DNA of 64,000 bases, from contig NZ_JAPEPX010000001.1 in the NCBI RefSeq assembly GCF_026339935.1, forward strand, positions 3,362,001 to 3,426,000, given 5' to 3'. The stretch comes from Streptomyces sp. NBC_01551. GTDB taxonomy: Bacteria; Actinomycetota; Actinomycetes; Streptomycetales; Streptomycetaceae. Positions 7,764 to 16,701 of the stretch are shown here, one piece after another (the first letter of the stretch is position 1; every line of letters starts with the position of its first letter). The notes below the pieces were generated by a model that made no database searches, was not told where the DNA came from, and saw only the letters and a program-made list of their open reading frames with translations. A program made the position numbers and the translations under genes.

Positions 7764-9956
7764 TCAGGCCTCGACCTTCTGCGTCCGGCGGCCGGGGAAG
7801 GGGCCGCCGGTCAGGGAGAGGAGGGGGCCGGCCTTGACCGCGGTCTCCTCGAACTCGGCTTCGGAGTCGGAGAGGGCGATGACCGCCCCGCCGACGCCGT
7901 AGCGGACCTTGTCCTCGGTGACCAGGGCGGTGCGGATCACGATGCTGAGATCGGCGGCGCCGGAGAGCGAGAAGTAGCCGATCGCCCCGGAGTACACGCC
8001 GCGCGGGCCCGCTTCGAGCCGGTCGATGATCCGCATCGTCCGTTCCTTGGGCGCGCCCGTCATGGAGCCGCCGGGGAACGCGGACCGTACGCACTCCACG
8101 GCGGTGCTGCCGGCGCGCAGCCGGGCCCGCACCGTGCTCACCAGCTGGTGGGCGTGGGCGTTGGTCTCGACCCGGAAGATGTCCTCGGCCTCGACGGAGC
8201 CGGGTTCGGCGCAGCGGCCGAGGTCGTTGCGGACCAGGTCCACGATCATCAGGTTCTCGGCGCGGTCCTTCTCGTTGGTCAGCAGGTCCGCGATCAGGGC
8301 CCGGTCCTCGGCCGGCGTGGCGCCGCGCGGGCGGGTGCCCTTGATGGGCCTGGACTCGGCGAGGCCGTCGCGGCCGACGCGCAGGAACCGCTCGGGGGAG
8401 GTGCTGAGCACGGCGAGGCCGTCGAACTGGAGCAGGGCGCCGAAGGGGGCGGGGCTGGTGCGACGCAGGTGCCGGTAGCCGGCCCAGGGGTCCATCCGGC
8501 CGCGGACCTCGGCCATGTTGGTGAGGCAGACCTCGTACGTCTCGCCGGCCGCGATCTCCTGCTGGCAGGCGTCGATGAGCCGCAGGTACGCGTCGCGGTC
8601 GTGGCGCAGCCGGATCTCGCCGGTCAGGACCGGGCCGTCGCCCGCGTCGGCGGGCGCGGGGCGGGGGAGTGGGGCGAGGCGCTCCAGCTCGGCGGCCATG
8701 GCGGCCAGCCGGCCGCGCGCGGCGGCCTCCGACGACGCGTGCGACGGCGCGGGCCGCGACGCGTCCGGGTCTTCGGCGGCGCGCTCGGCCAGGGCCAGCA
8801 GGTAGCTGGTCCCGGTGGCGTGGTCCAGGACCAGGGCCCGGTCGGCGAAGACCATCGCCGCGTCGGGGTCCTCGGACTGGTGGGCGAGGTCGCCGCCGCA
8901 CTCGGCCTTCAGCTCGTAGCCGAGGTACCCGGTCCAGCCGAGCGCGTAGTCGAAGGGGAGCTCCGGGACCTCGGTGGCGAGCGAGCGCAGGTCCTGGTCG
9001 ATCCACTCCAGGAAGGGGCCCGCGCTGATCTCCGTACCGGCCGCGGAGTCCACCCGGACCGTGCCGCTCCACACGTCGGCGCGGGCGACCCGGGCCAGCG
9101 GGCCCGTCGCGTCGCCCATCACCGAGAAGCGGCCGTTGCCCGTGTCGGGGCGGCTGCTGTCGAGCCAGAAGGCGTACGGGTTGCCGCGGAAGAGGCGGTC
9201 GTAGGCGACCTCGTCGTCCCATCGGGTGGGCAGCTCCTCGACGAGGACCCGGAGCCGGCGCGCGCCCGGACGTACGGCAGCGGTCGCGGCGGCGGATAGG
9301 GCGGCAGCCGAGGCAGCAGGTGCGGCGGCGGGCGCGGCAGCAGGTGCGGCCGGGGCGGGACGCCGTCGCGCCGCCCGCCGGACGCCGCCGCTCAGCTCGG
9401 CGAAGTTCCGCAGCAGCTCCACGCCGTACTGCGCGCGGATCGACTCCGGATGGAACTGGATGCCCCACAGGGGGCGCTCACGGTGGCGCAATCCCATCAG
9501 TACACCGTCCGGCGTCCACGCCGTGGCCTCCAGCCCGGCCGGCAGGTCGGTCACCGCGAGCGAGTGGTAGCGGACCACCTCCATCGGCGACGGAATCCCG
9601 GCGAACACCCCCTCGCCGTCGTGCCAGACGGGCGAGATCCGGCCATGGCGCGGCTCCGGCGCCCGCCCCACGGTGGCCCCGTACAGGTGGCCGATCGCCT
9701 GGTGCCCGAGGCAGATGCCGAGCACCGGCAGTTCGCCGTGCTCCAGGACCTGCCGGGAGATGCCGAGGTCGGCGTCGCGCGCGGGAGTCCCCGGTCCCGG
9801 CGAGACGATGACGTTGTCGAATTCCGCCAGCCGGTCCGGCGTCCAGAGCGGGTCGTCGTTGCGGACGACCTCGGGCTCGCGGCCGCCCACCTCGGTGATC
9901 TGGTGGAACAGGTTGTAGGTGAACGAGTCGTGGTTGTCGATCAGAAGCGTGCGCAT
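7764..9956 (-). CDS. pabAB: Fused PabA-PabB aminodeoxychorismate (ADC) synthase
   Basis: Makes 4-amino-4-deoxychorismate from chorismate and glutamine. Residues 1-190 are a class I glutamine amidotransferase (LLIDNHDSFTYNLF, LGICLGHQAIGH with the nucleophile Cys, GIQFHPESI). An Ala/Pro-rich linker of about 40 residues follows, then the chorismate domain. The key motif is PIKGTRPRG: the lysine is diagnostic of ADC synthase, since anthranilate synthase has Ala there. FPGGSMTGAPKERTM and YSGAIGYFS are also present. The ATG at 9956 follows GGGGGAAAG. Fused PabAB enzymes are common in antibiotic clusters (4-aminophenylalanine or PABA starters). Neither ADC lyase nor PapB/PapC is in the window, so the fate of ADC is open. 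It ends convergent with the transaldolase-like gene, 45 bases away. Confidence 0.94.
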   Translation of the reverse strand: MRTLLIDNHDSFTYNLFHQITEVGGREPEVVRNDDPLWTPDRLAEFDNVIVSPGPGTPARDADLGISRQVLEHGELPVLGICLGHQAIGHLYGATVGRAPEPRHGRISPVWHDGEGVFAGIPSPMEVVRYHSLAVTDLPAGLEATAWTPDGVLMGLRHRERPLWGIQFHPESIRAQYGVELLRNFAELSGGVRRAARRRPAPAAPAAAPAAAPAASAAALSAAATAAVRPGARRLRVLVEELPTRWDDEVAYDRLFRGNPYAFWLDSSRPDTGNGRFSVMGDATGPLARVARADVWSGTVRVDSAAGTEISAGPFLEWIDQDLRSLATEVPELPFDYALGWTGYLGYELKAECGGDLAHQSEDPDAAMVFADRALVLDHATGTSYLLALAERAAEDPDASRPAPSHASSEAAARGRLAAMAAELERLAPLPRPAPADAGDGPVLTGEIRLRHDRDAYLRLIDACQQEIAAGETYEVCLTNMAEVRGRMDPWAGYRHLRRTSPAPFGALLQFDGLAVLSTSPERFLRVGRDGLAESRPIKGTRPRGATPAEDRALIADLLTNEKDRAENLMIVDLVRNDLGRCAEPGSVEAEDIFRVETNAHAHQLVSTVRARLRAGSTAVECVRSAFPGGSMTGAPKERTMRIIDRLEAGPRGVYSGAIGYFSLSGAADLSIVIRTALVTEDKVRYGVGGAVIALSDSEAEFEETAVKAGPLLSLTGGPFPGRRTQKVEA

Positions 9957-9992
9957 GTTCTTTCCCCCGCAGAACTGGTGGTCGCGTGCCGG

Positions 9993-10718
9993 TTACCGCT
10001 CCCGGACGGGCCTGATCTCGATCAGCATGTGCTCGACCATGTCCTGGCCGTACTCCCCCTCGCGCACCCGCTCGCTGCGCAGCGTCCGCAGCTCCCGGCC
10101 GGTCTCGTCGGCGATCCGGTAGAGGGCGGGCAGATCGCCCCGGTCGCTGAAGTGCAGCAGCGCCGAACCGGTCGGGGTGAGCCAGCGCGGGGCCTGCTCC
10201 AGGTAGCGGCGGTGGGCGCGGTAGCCGGTGTCGACGTAGGCGCGCTCGTGGACCGATTCGTACTCGTACGTCTCGGGCGCCATCACGTAGTTGGAGCTCC
10301 AGAAGATGGTGTCGAACCGCTCGTTCTCGGCCAGGCCGGAGAACAGGTCGCTGTGCACCGCGCTGAGCCGGTCGCCGACCCCGTGGCGCTCGGCGTTGAC
10401 GGCCGTGTTCTCCACCGCGCGCGGGCTGATGTCGGAGGCGACCACCCGGTCGAATCCGGCCAGTGCGGCCATTACGGCGGTTACCCCGGAACCGCAGCCG
10501 ATTTCCAGGAAAGAGCCGGCCGGCTCGGCGGTGGCGGGCTCGTTCAACCCGAGGAATTCCAGCGCGATACCGGTGGACGGGGAGAACACGGGCGCGAACA
10601 CCTCATCCAGTAGATCCCACTCACGACCGCACATCGTGAAGAGCTTCGGCCTGTCGGGCCGTGTCAACGACATACGGCTGCGGTGGATCGAGCGTTCGAA
10701 ACTCTGGACCTGCGTCAT
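9993..10718 (-). CDS. SAM-dependent class I methyltransferase
   Basis: A 241-residue protein with the SAM-binding glycine loop FLEIGCGSGVTAVMAAL near residue 70 and the acidic VVASDIS strand. A FWSSNYVMAP segment sits where N-methyltransferases of the small-methyltransferase type carry (N/D)PPY. The ATG at 10718 follows GAGGGG. It lies 36 bases upstream of pabAB on the same strand and is probably co-transcribed, so it may act on an aryl amine or amino acid made in the pathway. The substrate cannot be told from sequence. Confidence 0.8.
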   Translation of the reverse strand: MTQVQSFERSIHRSRMSLTRPDRPKLFTMCGREWDLLDEVFAPVFSPSTGIALEFLGLNEPATAEPAGSFLEIGCGSGVTAVMAALAGFDRVVASDISPRAVENTAVNAERHGVGDRLSAVHSDLFSGLAENERFDTIFWSSNYVMAPETYEYESVHERAYVDTGYRAHRRYLEQAPRWLTPTGSALLHFSDRGDLPALYRIADETGRELRTLRSERVREGEYGQDMVEHMLIEIRPVRER

Positions 10719-10893
10719 CGGACCCCTCGTCACAAAAACGTCGGTGTAGCGCCTGGTCACGGCGCTGCTCCAAAGGTTTAACGTGCGAAGGCCGTCCGCC
10801 AGAAGGTGCTCCGGCAACAGCGTCGTTCACAGCGAGTGGTGCCCCAGGCACACTCTGCCCCATCTGACCTGGCATTCTTCCTTTTGCAGATTG

Positions 10894-10923
10894 TTGACCT
10901 CCGCAGCCGGACCGCACTACGTT
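10894..10923 (+). promoter_or_regulatory. Sigma-70-like promoter for the GAF/PucR regulator
   Basis: TTGACC (10894-10899) and TACGTT (10918-10923) are 18 bases apart, close to the HrdB-type consensus, and lie about 40 bases before the GTG start at 10965. The rest of the divergent gap 10719-10893 shows no other clear element. Confidence 0.5.
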
Positions 10924-10964
10924 CGCGGCGGGGGATTGCCGGTATGTGCCTTGAGGGGGGCCAA

Positions 10965-12920
10965 GTGACGGCGGAAGGCCGAGAGCCATACGCGGAAGTG
11001 TCCGGGATGCTGGAGCTACTGGCTCGGGAGGCGCACACGGAGGAGTTCGAACGGCTGGTCCGCTCGGCCCGGGACGCCGGGGCCGACGAGGCGGAACTCG
11101 CCCGCCTGACCAGGGCGAAGGACCTCTCGCTGAGCATCCGCAGCCTGTTCGCCCGCCGCCAGCAGCGCGAGGCGGGGCTGAGCGCGCTGGTCGACACCGC
11201 GCGGGACCTGACCCTCCCGTACAACCTGGACACCCTGCTCAAGGTGATCACGCGGCGGGCCCGGCTGCTGCTGGGGCTCGACATGTCCTGGGTGACGTTC
11301 CACGCCTTCGACGAGGGCGTCTCGTACGTCCGCGCCGCCGACGGCCACACCTCGGCGATCACCGTGGGCTTCGGCGTCCCGATGGGGGGCGGTGTCGGCC
11401 GGCAGGCTCACCAGCGCTCCGCGCCGTTCTGGACGGCCGACTACCTCCGCGACGAAACCTTCCCGCACTCCGATGTCATCGACGACGTGGTGCGCGCCGA
11501 GGGCCTGCACGCCCTGATGGCGATCCCGCTGCGCCACGAGGACACCGAGCTCGGCAACCTGTACGTCGCCGGGCGCGGCATCCGGCACTTCGACCCGGAC
11601 GAGCTCTCGCTGATGAGCTCGCTCGCCGACCTCGCCACCGTGGCCATCGAGAAGACCCGGCTGCTGGACCAGGTCCGCAACGAGGTCGTCGGCCTGGAGC
11701 TCAACACCTCGCGCGCCATGAGCTCCTCCGCCACCGAGCACCACCTGCGCCGGGTCCACGGGAACCTGATCGACGTGGTGCTGGAGGGCGGCGGCCTGCA
11801 TGCCCTGGCCTCCGAGGCGGCCACGCTGCTCGGCGGCCCCCTGCTGATACGTGACCAGGCCGGCCGGGACCTGCACACCACCGGGGAGTTCCCCGAGATG
11901 GACGAGAGCGAGATCCGCGCGGCCGGCCTGGACGCCCACACCGAGCGCCGCGCGGTCAAGTCCAGGGGCGGCTTCTGGATCGTGCCGGCCGTCGCCGGCC
12001 AGGAGATGCTCGGCACGCTGCTGCTCGCCCCCGACGCGCGCACCGAGGCCGAGGCCGACGCCGCGTACTGGAACCAGCTCCTGGCGCAGGTGGCGCAGGT
12101 CATCGCGCTGGTGCTGCTGATGCAGCGCAGCGCGGCCGCCGCCGAGGGCCAGGTGCGCGACGAACTCTTCAACGACCTGCTCAAGGGCAACGGTTCGGCG
12201 GCCAAGCTCGCCGAGCGGGCCCGCCGCCTCGGGGTCGACCTGAACGGCCCGCACGTGGTGGTCGTCGCCCGCCCCGAGGGCGGCTCGCTGGGCCGGGCGG
12301 TCATCTGGGCGTCCTCGTACGCCCACCAGCTGTCGGGCCTCAAGAGCGTCGAGGGCGGCTGCATCATCCTGATGCTGCCCGGCACCGACGCGAGCGCGGC
12401 GGCGCGCGCCGTCTCCGACGAGCTGTCCACGGCACTGGGCCACCCGGTGACGGTGGGCACGGCCGGCCCCGTCAAGGACCTGACGGGCATCAGCGGCACC
12501 TACCAGGAGGCCCGCTGCTGCCTCGACGCCCTCACCGCGCTCGGCGGCACGGGCGGTACGGCCTCCCCGCGCGAGCTCGGCTTCCTCGGGCTGCTGCTGT
12601 CCGACAGCCCCAACACGGGCCAGTTCATCAGCAGCACCATCGGGCCCGTCCTGGAGTACGACGCCCAGCAGCGCACCGAACTCGCCCGCACCCTGGAGGC
12701 GTACTTCGCCTCCGCGGGCAGCCCGACGCGCGCCGCCGAGAGCCTGCACGTGCACCCCAACACCGTCTCGCGGCGGCTGGAGCGCATCAGCGAACTGCTG
12801 GGCCCGGACTGGCTGGAGCCCGCGCAGGCACTGGAGGTCCAGCTGGCGCTCCAGATGCAGCGCACCCGCCGTGCCCTGCTCAGGCGGCGTCACGATCAGG
12901 CCGGCCAGGCCATCGGCTGA
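10965..12920 (+). CDS. GAF-domain PucR/CdaR-type transcriptional regulator
   Basis: A 651-residue regulator. A GAF-like sensor spans roughly residues 60-230 (ALVDTARDLTLPYNLDTLLKVITRRARLLLG, then MAIPLRHEDTELGNLYVAG). A CdaR/GGDEF-like middle section follows, and a C-terminal PucR-type helix-turn-helix ends the protein (TLEAYFASAGSPTRAAES, then LHVHPNTVSRRLERI). The GTG at 10965 is chosen over upstream starts because GAGGGGGG lies just before it. It is transcribed away from the methyltransferase/pabAB genes and has a promoter-like sequence upstream. It is likely a pathway regulator responding to a small ligand; target and ligand are unknown. Confidence 0.88.
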   Translation: MTAEGREPYAEVSGMLELLAREAHTEEFERLVRSARDAGADEAELARLTRAKDLSLSIRSLFARRQQREAGLSALVDTARDLTLPYNLDTLLKVITRRARLLLGLDMSWVTFHAFDEGVSYVRAADGHTSAITVGFGVPMGGGVGRQAHQRSAPFWTADYLRDETFPHSDVIDDVVRAEGLHALMAIPLRHEDTELGNLYVAGRGIRHFDPDELSLMSSLADLATVAIEKTRLLDQVRNEVVGLELNTSRAMSSSATEHHLRRVHGNLIDVVLEGGGLHALASEAATLLGGPLLIRDQAGRDLHTTGEFPEMDESEIRAAGLDAHTERRAVKSRGGFWIVPAVAGQEMLGTLLLAPDARTEAEADAAYWNQLLAQVAQVIALVLLMQRSAAAAEGQVRDELFNDLLKGNGSAAKLAERARRLGVDLNGPHVVVVARPEGGSLGRAVIWASSYAHQLSGLKSVEGGCIILMLPGTDASAAARAVSDELSTALGHPVTVGTAGPVKDLTGISGTYQEARCCLDALTALGGTGGTASPRELGFLGLLLSDSPNTGQFISSTIGPVLEYDAQQRTELARTLEAYFASAGSPTRAAESLHVHPNTVSRRLERISELLGPDWLEPAQALEVQLALQMQRTRRALLRRRHDQAGQAIG

Positions 12921-14068
12921 GGCCGCTGGTCGCGGTACTCGGTGGACAGCACGTGCGCGGCCGAGGCGAGGGTCGTGTGGCGGTGCCAGCCGCCGAAGGA
13001 GCGGCCCTCGAAGTCGACGATGCCGACGTGGGTGGCGACCTCGCAGAAGTCGGTCCCGACGCGGTGCGTGAGCTTCGCGAGACGCAGGAGGGCGCCCCAG
13101 GGCACGTCGGTCATGTCGGTGATCCAGCACTGCTGCGGCCAGCCGCTGGTGCCCGTCCACTCGCCGAGCAGCAGCAGCGGCCGGTGGACGCCGGGCAGCC
13201 GCACCTGGACGGCGGCGACCAGGCTCGTACGGCTCGCCAGGGTCTCGGGGTCCGACCAGGTCACGGGGCGGCGCAGCGTCCGTATCATCCGCAGCAGCTG
13301 GTGCGCGGAGGTCGGGCGGCCGTCGTTGCCGAGGACGGCCGGGGTCGCCGGGGCCACGGCGGTGGCGCCGCGTACGGAGGCCAGGTAGGGCATCCGGGCC
13401 GCGGCGAAACTCCGGGCCAGGGCGGTCGGGTTGATGTCCGGGAGGTCGACGACGACCGGGCGCGGCGCGGCGCCGCCCGTCCAGGACCGTACCTCGGCGG
13501 CGGCGCCGGCCACGCACTCCAGCGGGGTCGCGGCCAGGTGAGTGTGGTCCGGGAGGGGGACGGGGCCGAGCCGGTCGGTGTCGCGCCAGTCCTCGGAGAG
13601 CATGAGCCGCCAGTTGACGGGGCTGCTCGTCTCCTCGTTGGCGGCCCAGACCCCGAACGCCTCCTGGCTGTTGACCACCTGGCCGAGGCTGGGCACGAAC
13701 CGGCGGGCGACGCCCACCGAGTGGCGGCCCGCCTTGGGGATGACCACCGGCTGCACCACCCAGGCGCGAGGGCGCAGGGAACGCTCCAGGTACCGGGCGA
13801 GGGCGGCGCGTACGGGGCTCCAGTCCCAGGTGGAGGCCGAGATGAAATGGTGCAGGCTCTGTTCCGCCGCGCGGTCGCCGACGTGGGTCGCGATGTTCCG
13901 CATGGACTTGCGGCCGCCGGCCGACAGCAGCCCGCGCAGGTACAGCTCGCCCTTGCGCCGCTGGTCGCTGCGCGGGAGCGGGGCGAAGATCTCCGCGCAC
14001 AGGCGGCCGAGGGCGCCGTCCGGAACCCGGTGGCCGGTCTGCTCTTCGTAGACGAGCTGCATGTCCAT
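12896..14068 (-). CDS. Degenerate DDE (IS701-like) transposase homologue
   Basis: A 390-residue protein of the IS701/DDE_5 transposase type. The region that normally reads DDTGFxKxGxxSVGVARQY is present as VVIPKAGRHSVGVARRF, with QPVV in place of DDTG, so the first catalytic aspartate is missing. A later Asp (PVVVDLPD) and the final Glu with its GWHRHTTL signature are kept. The ATG at 14068 follows GGGGGTAC. Its 3' end overlaps the convergent regulator gene by 25 bases, and I see no terminal inverted repeats around it. It is probably no longer mobile and may serve as a DNA-binding protein. Confidence 0.8.
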   Translation of the reverse strand: MDMQLVYEEQTGHRVPDGALGRLCAEIFAPLPRSDQRRKGELYLRGLLSAGGRKSMRNIATHVGDRAAEQSLHHFISASTWDWSPVRAALARYLERSLRPRAWVVQPVVIPKAGRHSVGVARRFVPSLGQVVNSQEAFGVWAANEETSSPVNWRLMLSEDWRDTDRLGPVPLPDHTHLAATPLECVAGAAAEVRSWTGGAAPRPVVVDLPDINPTALARSFAAARMPYLASVRGATAVAPATPAVLGNDGRPTSAHQLLRMIRTLRRPVTWSDPETLASRTSLVAAVQVRLPGVHRPLLLLGEWTGTSGWPQQCWITDMTDVPWGALLRLAKLTHRVGTDFCEVATHVGIVDFEGRSFGGWHRHTTLASAAHVLSTEYRDQRPQPMAWPA

Positions 14069-14503
14069 GTACCCCCGTACGTCGTGTCCCGCGCCGGTTT
14101 CCACGGGCCTCCACCGTGCTTTCCGGGGCGGCGGCTTGCCCAGGTGTGCCCGTCACACACCTGGGAGGGCGGGCGCGCGTCCGGCCACCCGGGGGTGTCG
14201 CCGCGGGCCGTCGGGGGCCGCTTCCGCGCGCGTGTGCGGTCGTCGTGGGGGAGGGGCGCGCGGTGGCGGGCGGCGGATCCGGCGGCGGATGGTGGCCGGA
14301 CCACACTCGCGGGCGCCCGTCATGGTGGTCCCGCCACCGCGTGGCAGGTCAGGGGGGCGGGTCAGGGGCGGCTCAGGGGGTGGAGCTGGGTACACCCCGC
14401 TCGGCAACCAGGTGCAATGGCCGCCGGCGCGGGAGGCGGCATCGTCGAGGACGTGTGGACGGGTGGAGACGTGTGGACGCGTTGCTCGACGGAGGCTGAG
14501 GAC
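14069..14503. other. Gene-free stretch between transposase homologue and CPBP gene
   Basis: 435 bases of GC-rich DNA with no supportable gene, inverted terminal repeat or clear terminator. It must hold the divergent promoters of the transposase homologue and of the CPBP/two-component operon, but I cannot assign boxes with confidence. Confidence 0.4.
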
Positions 14504-15334
14504 ATGGGGAAGAGCACGGGGACCGGCGGCGCCGGGGACGGCCGGATCGGGGCGCCGGCGGGGGTGTTCCTGCTGGTGGCGTTCCTGGCGGCGGGCGCGC
14601 TGGGCGCGGCGCAGGCGGGGACGCCGATCCCGGGCGAGGTGATCCAGCTGACCCAGTTCGGGTCGGCGCTCGGGGTGGCGGCGGTGGCGCTGCTCTGGCC
14701 GGGGCGGACCCGGGCGCTGCTCGCGGGGGCGCTGCGGAGCGGGGAACTCCGGTGGGGGCGCGGGCTGTTGTTGCTGCTGACGGCTCCGCTGATCACGGCA
14801 GTGGCGGTGGGAGCCCACGGCGCCGTCACCGGCGGCGTCCGGTTCACCGGGCCGGGGGCGCTGGAGAGCCCGTTCGCGGTGATAGTGGTGGCGCAGCTGG
14901 CCGGCGCGTGCGGCGAGGAGATCGGCTGGCGGTGTCTGCTCCAGCCGCTGCTACGCACCCGGCTGGGCCCGTTGGCGGCGTCGGTGGTGGTGGGGCTGGT
15001 GTGGGGCGTCTGGCACGTCCAGGTCTTCACGCGGGCGCCGCTGTACGCGGGGGCGTTCCTGGTGATGGCCGTGTCGTTGTCGGTGGTGATGGGGCTGGCC
15101 CTGGAACGGGTGCGCGGCTCCAGGCTGCTGCTCGCGGGCGGCTTCCATGCGTTGATCAACCTGGGCATGCTGATGTTCATGGACGAGGAATCCGGGGCGG
15201 TGCTCCCGATGGCGCTGACCGCCCTCGCCGCGCTGGCGGCGGCGGTCGGGTGGACGGCGGCGACGGCGGTCGCGACCCGGCGCGAAGCCCCGGCCCGCGT
15301 CGCCGGGCCCGGGGAAGCGGTCCGGCTGCCGTGA
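14504..15334 (+). CDS. CPBP-family intramembrane protease
   Basis: A 276-residue integral membrane protein with about seven hydrophobic segments and the CPBP/Abi motifs: EEIGWR (EExxxR), a later GVWHVQVF with its His, and FHALIN (HxxxN). Family members cleave prenylated or bacteriocin-like peptides or act in self-immunity. The ATG at 14504 has GGAGGC upstream. It is the first gene of an apparent operon with the histidine kinase that follows (GTGA overlap). It may be a stress or immunity protease controlled by that kinase. Confidence 0.85.
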   Translation: MGKSTGTGGAGDGRIGAPAGVFLLVAFLAAGALGAAQAGTPIPGEVIQLTQFGSALGVAAVALLWPGRTRALLAGALRSGELRWGRGLLLLLTAPLITAVAVGAHGAVTGGVRFTGPGALESPFAVIVVAQLAGACGEEIGWRCLLQPLLRTRLGPLAASVVVGLVWGVWHVQVFTRAPLYAGAFLVMAVSLSVVMGLALERVRGSRLLLAGGFHALINLGMLMFMDEESGAVLPMALTALAALAAAVGWTAATAVATRREAPARVAGPGEAVRLP

Positions 15335-16701
15335 GGCCCCGCCGGGGCCGGCCGGCCCTCATGCCCGAGCCGACGCCGGGGAGCCGCGATCTCCCGCCCG
15401 CGCGGCCGGTCGGCGGATCCCGCCGGGGCTGGGTGGCGCTCGGCCGGTGCCAGTTGCTGAGCTGGCACGCGCTCGCCGTGTCCTGGACCGGCGGGCTCGT
15501 GGTGGGGGCCTTGCTGTTGCTGCCCGTCGGGGTGGGCCTCTGGCTGCTGCCACCCGCCGCGGCGGCGCTACGACGCCGCTCGGACCGCGCACGGACGTGG
15601 GCCGCGGCGTGGGAGGGGGCACGGATCAGCCCCCCGGAGCCGTTGCCGGCGGCGGCGCCCGCGGCCGGACCCCGCCGGGCCTCGCACCGGCGGGCTCGGG
15701 CGGTGCTGGGGGACGAGGGGTTCTGGCGTGACCTGCTGTGGGCGTGGGTGGAGCCGGTCAGCGGTGGGGTTCTGGTGGCGGTGCCGCTCGCCCTCGTCGC
15801 GTACGGGGCCTTCGGCGCGCTCGCGCAGCCGTTCCTGTGGCGGCGCCTCGGCCCCGGCAACTGGTACGCGTTCGTCCCCGTGGACAGCACCCCGGCGATG
15901 CTCGCCGCCCTCGCGCTCGGCCTCGTCTTCGCCGCCGCGGGCATCGGCGCCGCGCCCGCCGTGCTCCGGCTGCACGCCCGCTGGGCCCGGCGGCTGCTGT
16001 CCGCCCCGCGCCGTACCGAACTCGCCCGCCGCGTCGAGCGGCTCACCGACACCCGGGCCGACGCCCTGGACCTCGCCGCCGCCGAACTGCGCCGCATCGA
16101 GCGGGACCTGCACGACGGGGCGCAGGCCCGGCTCGTCGCCCTGGGCCTGGCCCTCGACCGGGCCGCCCGCCTGATGGAGGCCGATCCCGGCCCCGCCGAC
16201 CTGGCCGCCGCCCGCCGGCTCCTGGTCGACGGACGCGCGACCTCCGCCCGGGCCCTTCAGGACCTGCGGGAGCTGGTGCACGGCATCCACCCGCCGGTGC
16301 TCGCGGACCGCGGGCTCGGGGACGCCGTCCGGTCGCTGGCGCTCGACAGCTTCCTCGACGTCCGCGTCGAGAGCCGGCTGCCCGGCCGCTTCCCGGCCCC
16401 GGTCGAGTCCGCCGCGTACTTCGCGGTCGGCGAGCTGCTGGCCAACGCGGGCAAGCACTCCGGCGCGAGCGACGTCGCGATAGTCCTGGAACACCTGGAG
16501 GACACGCTGCTGCGCATCACCGTCACCGACGACGGCCACGGCGGCGCCGACGTCTCGCGCGGCACCGGACTGCGCGGCGTGCGGCGGCGGTTGGGTACCT
16601 TCGACGGAGTCCTCGACCTGCACAGCCCGCCCGGCGGGCCGACCACCGTGACGATGGAGATCCCGTGCGCGTTGTCCTCGCCGAAGACCTCTTCCTGCTG
16701 A
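15331..16701 (+). CDS. NarL-type sensor histidine kinase
   Basis: A protein of about 456 residues with two pairs of hydrophobic segments (roughly 40-70 and 140-220), then a HisKA_3 dimerisation helix with phospho-acceptor His in RIERDLHDGAQARLVALG. The HATPase domain shows ELLANAGKHSGAS (N-box), DDGHGGADVSRGTGLRGVRRRLG and a C-terminal strand. GTG at 15331 overlaps the preceding stop; ATG at 15361 is an alternative start. The cognate response regulator begins inside the end of this gene. The signal is unknown. Confidence 0.88.
   Translation: MRPRRGRPALMPEPTPGSRDLPPARPVGGSRRGWVALGRCQLLSWHALAVSWTGGLVVGALLLLPVGVGLWLLPPAAAALRRRSDRARTWAAAWEGARISPPEPLPAAAPAAGPRRASHRRARAVLGDEGFWRDLLWAWVEPVSGGVLVAVPLALVAYGAFGALAQPFLWRRLGPGNWYAFVPVDSTPAMLAALALGLVFAAAGIGAAPAVLRLHARWARRLLSAPRRTELARRVERLTDTRADALDLAAAELRRIERDLHDGAQARLVALGLALDRAARLMEADPGPADLAAARRLLVDGRATSARALQDLRELVHGIHPPVLADRGLGDAVRSLALDSFLDVRVESRLPGRFPAPVESAAYFAVGELLANAGKHSGASDVAIVLEHLEDTLLRITVTDDGHGGADVSRGTGLRGVRRRLGTFDGVLDLHSPPGGPTTVTMEIPCALSSPKTSSC

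Noticed and set aside
12896..14068. An intact insertion sequence
   Set aside because: First catalytic Asp missing, no terminal inverted repeats or target duplication seen, and its 3' end overlaps a neighbouring gene.
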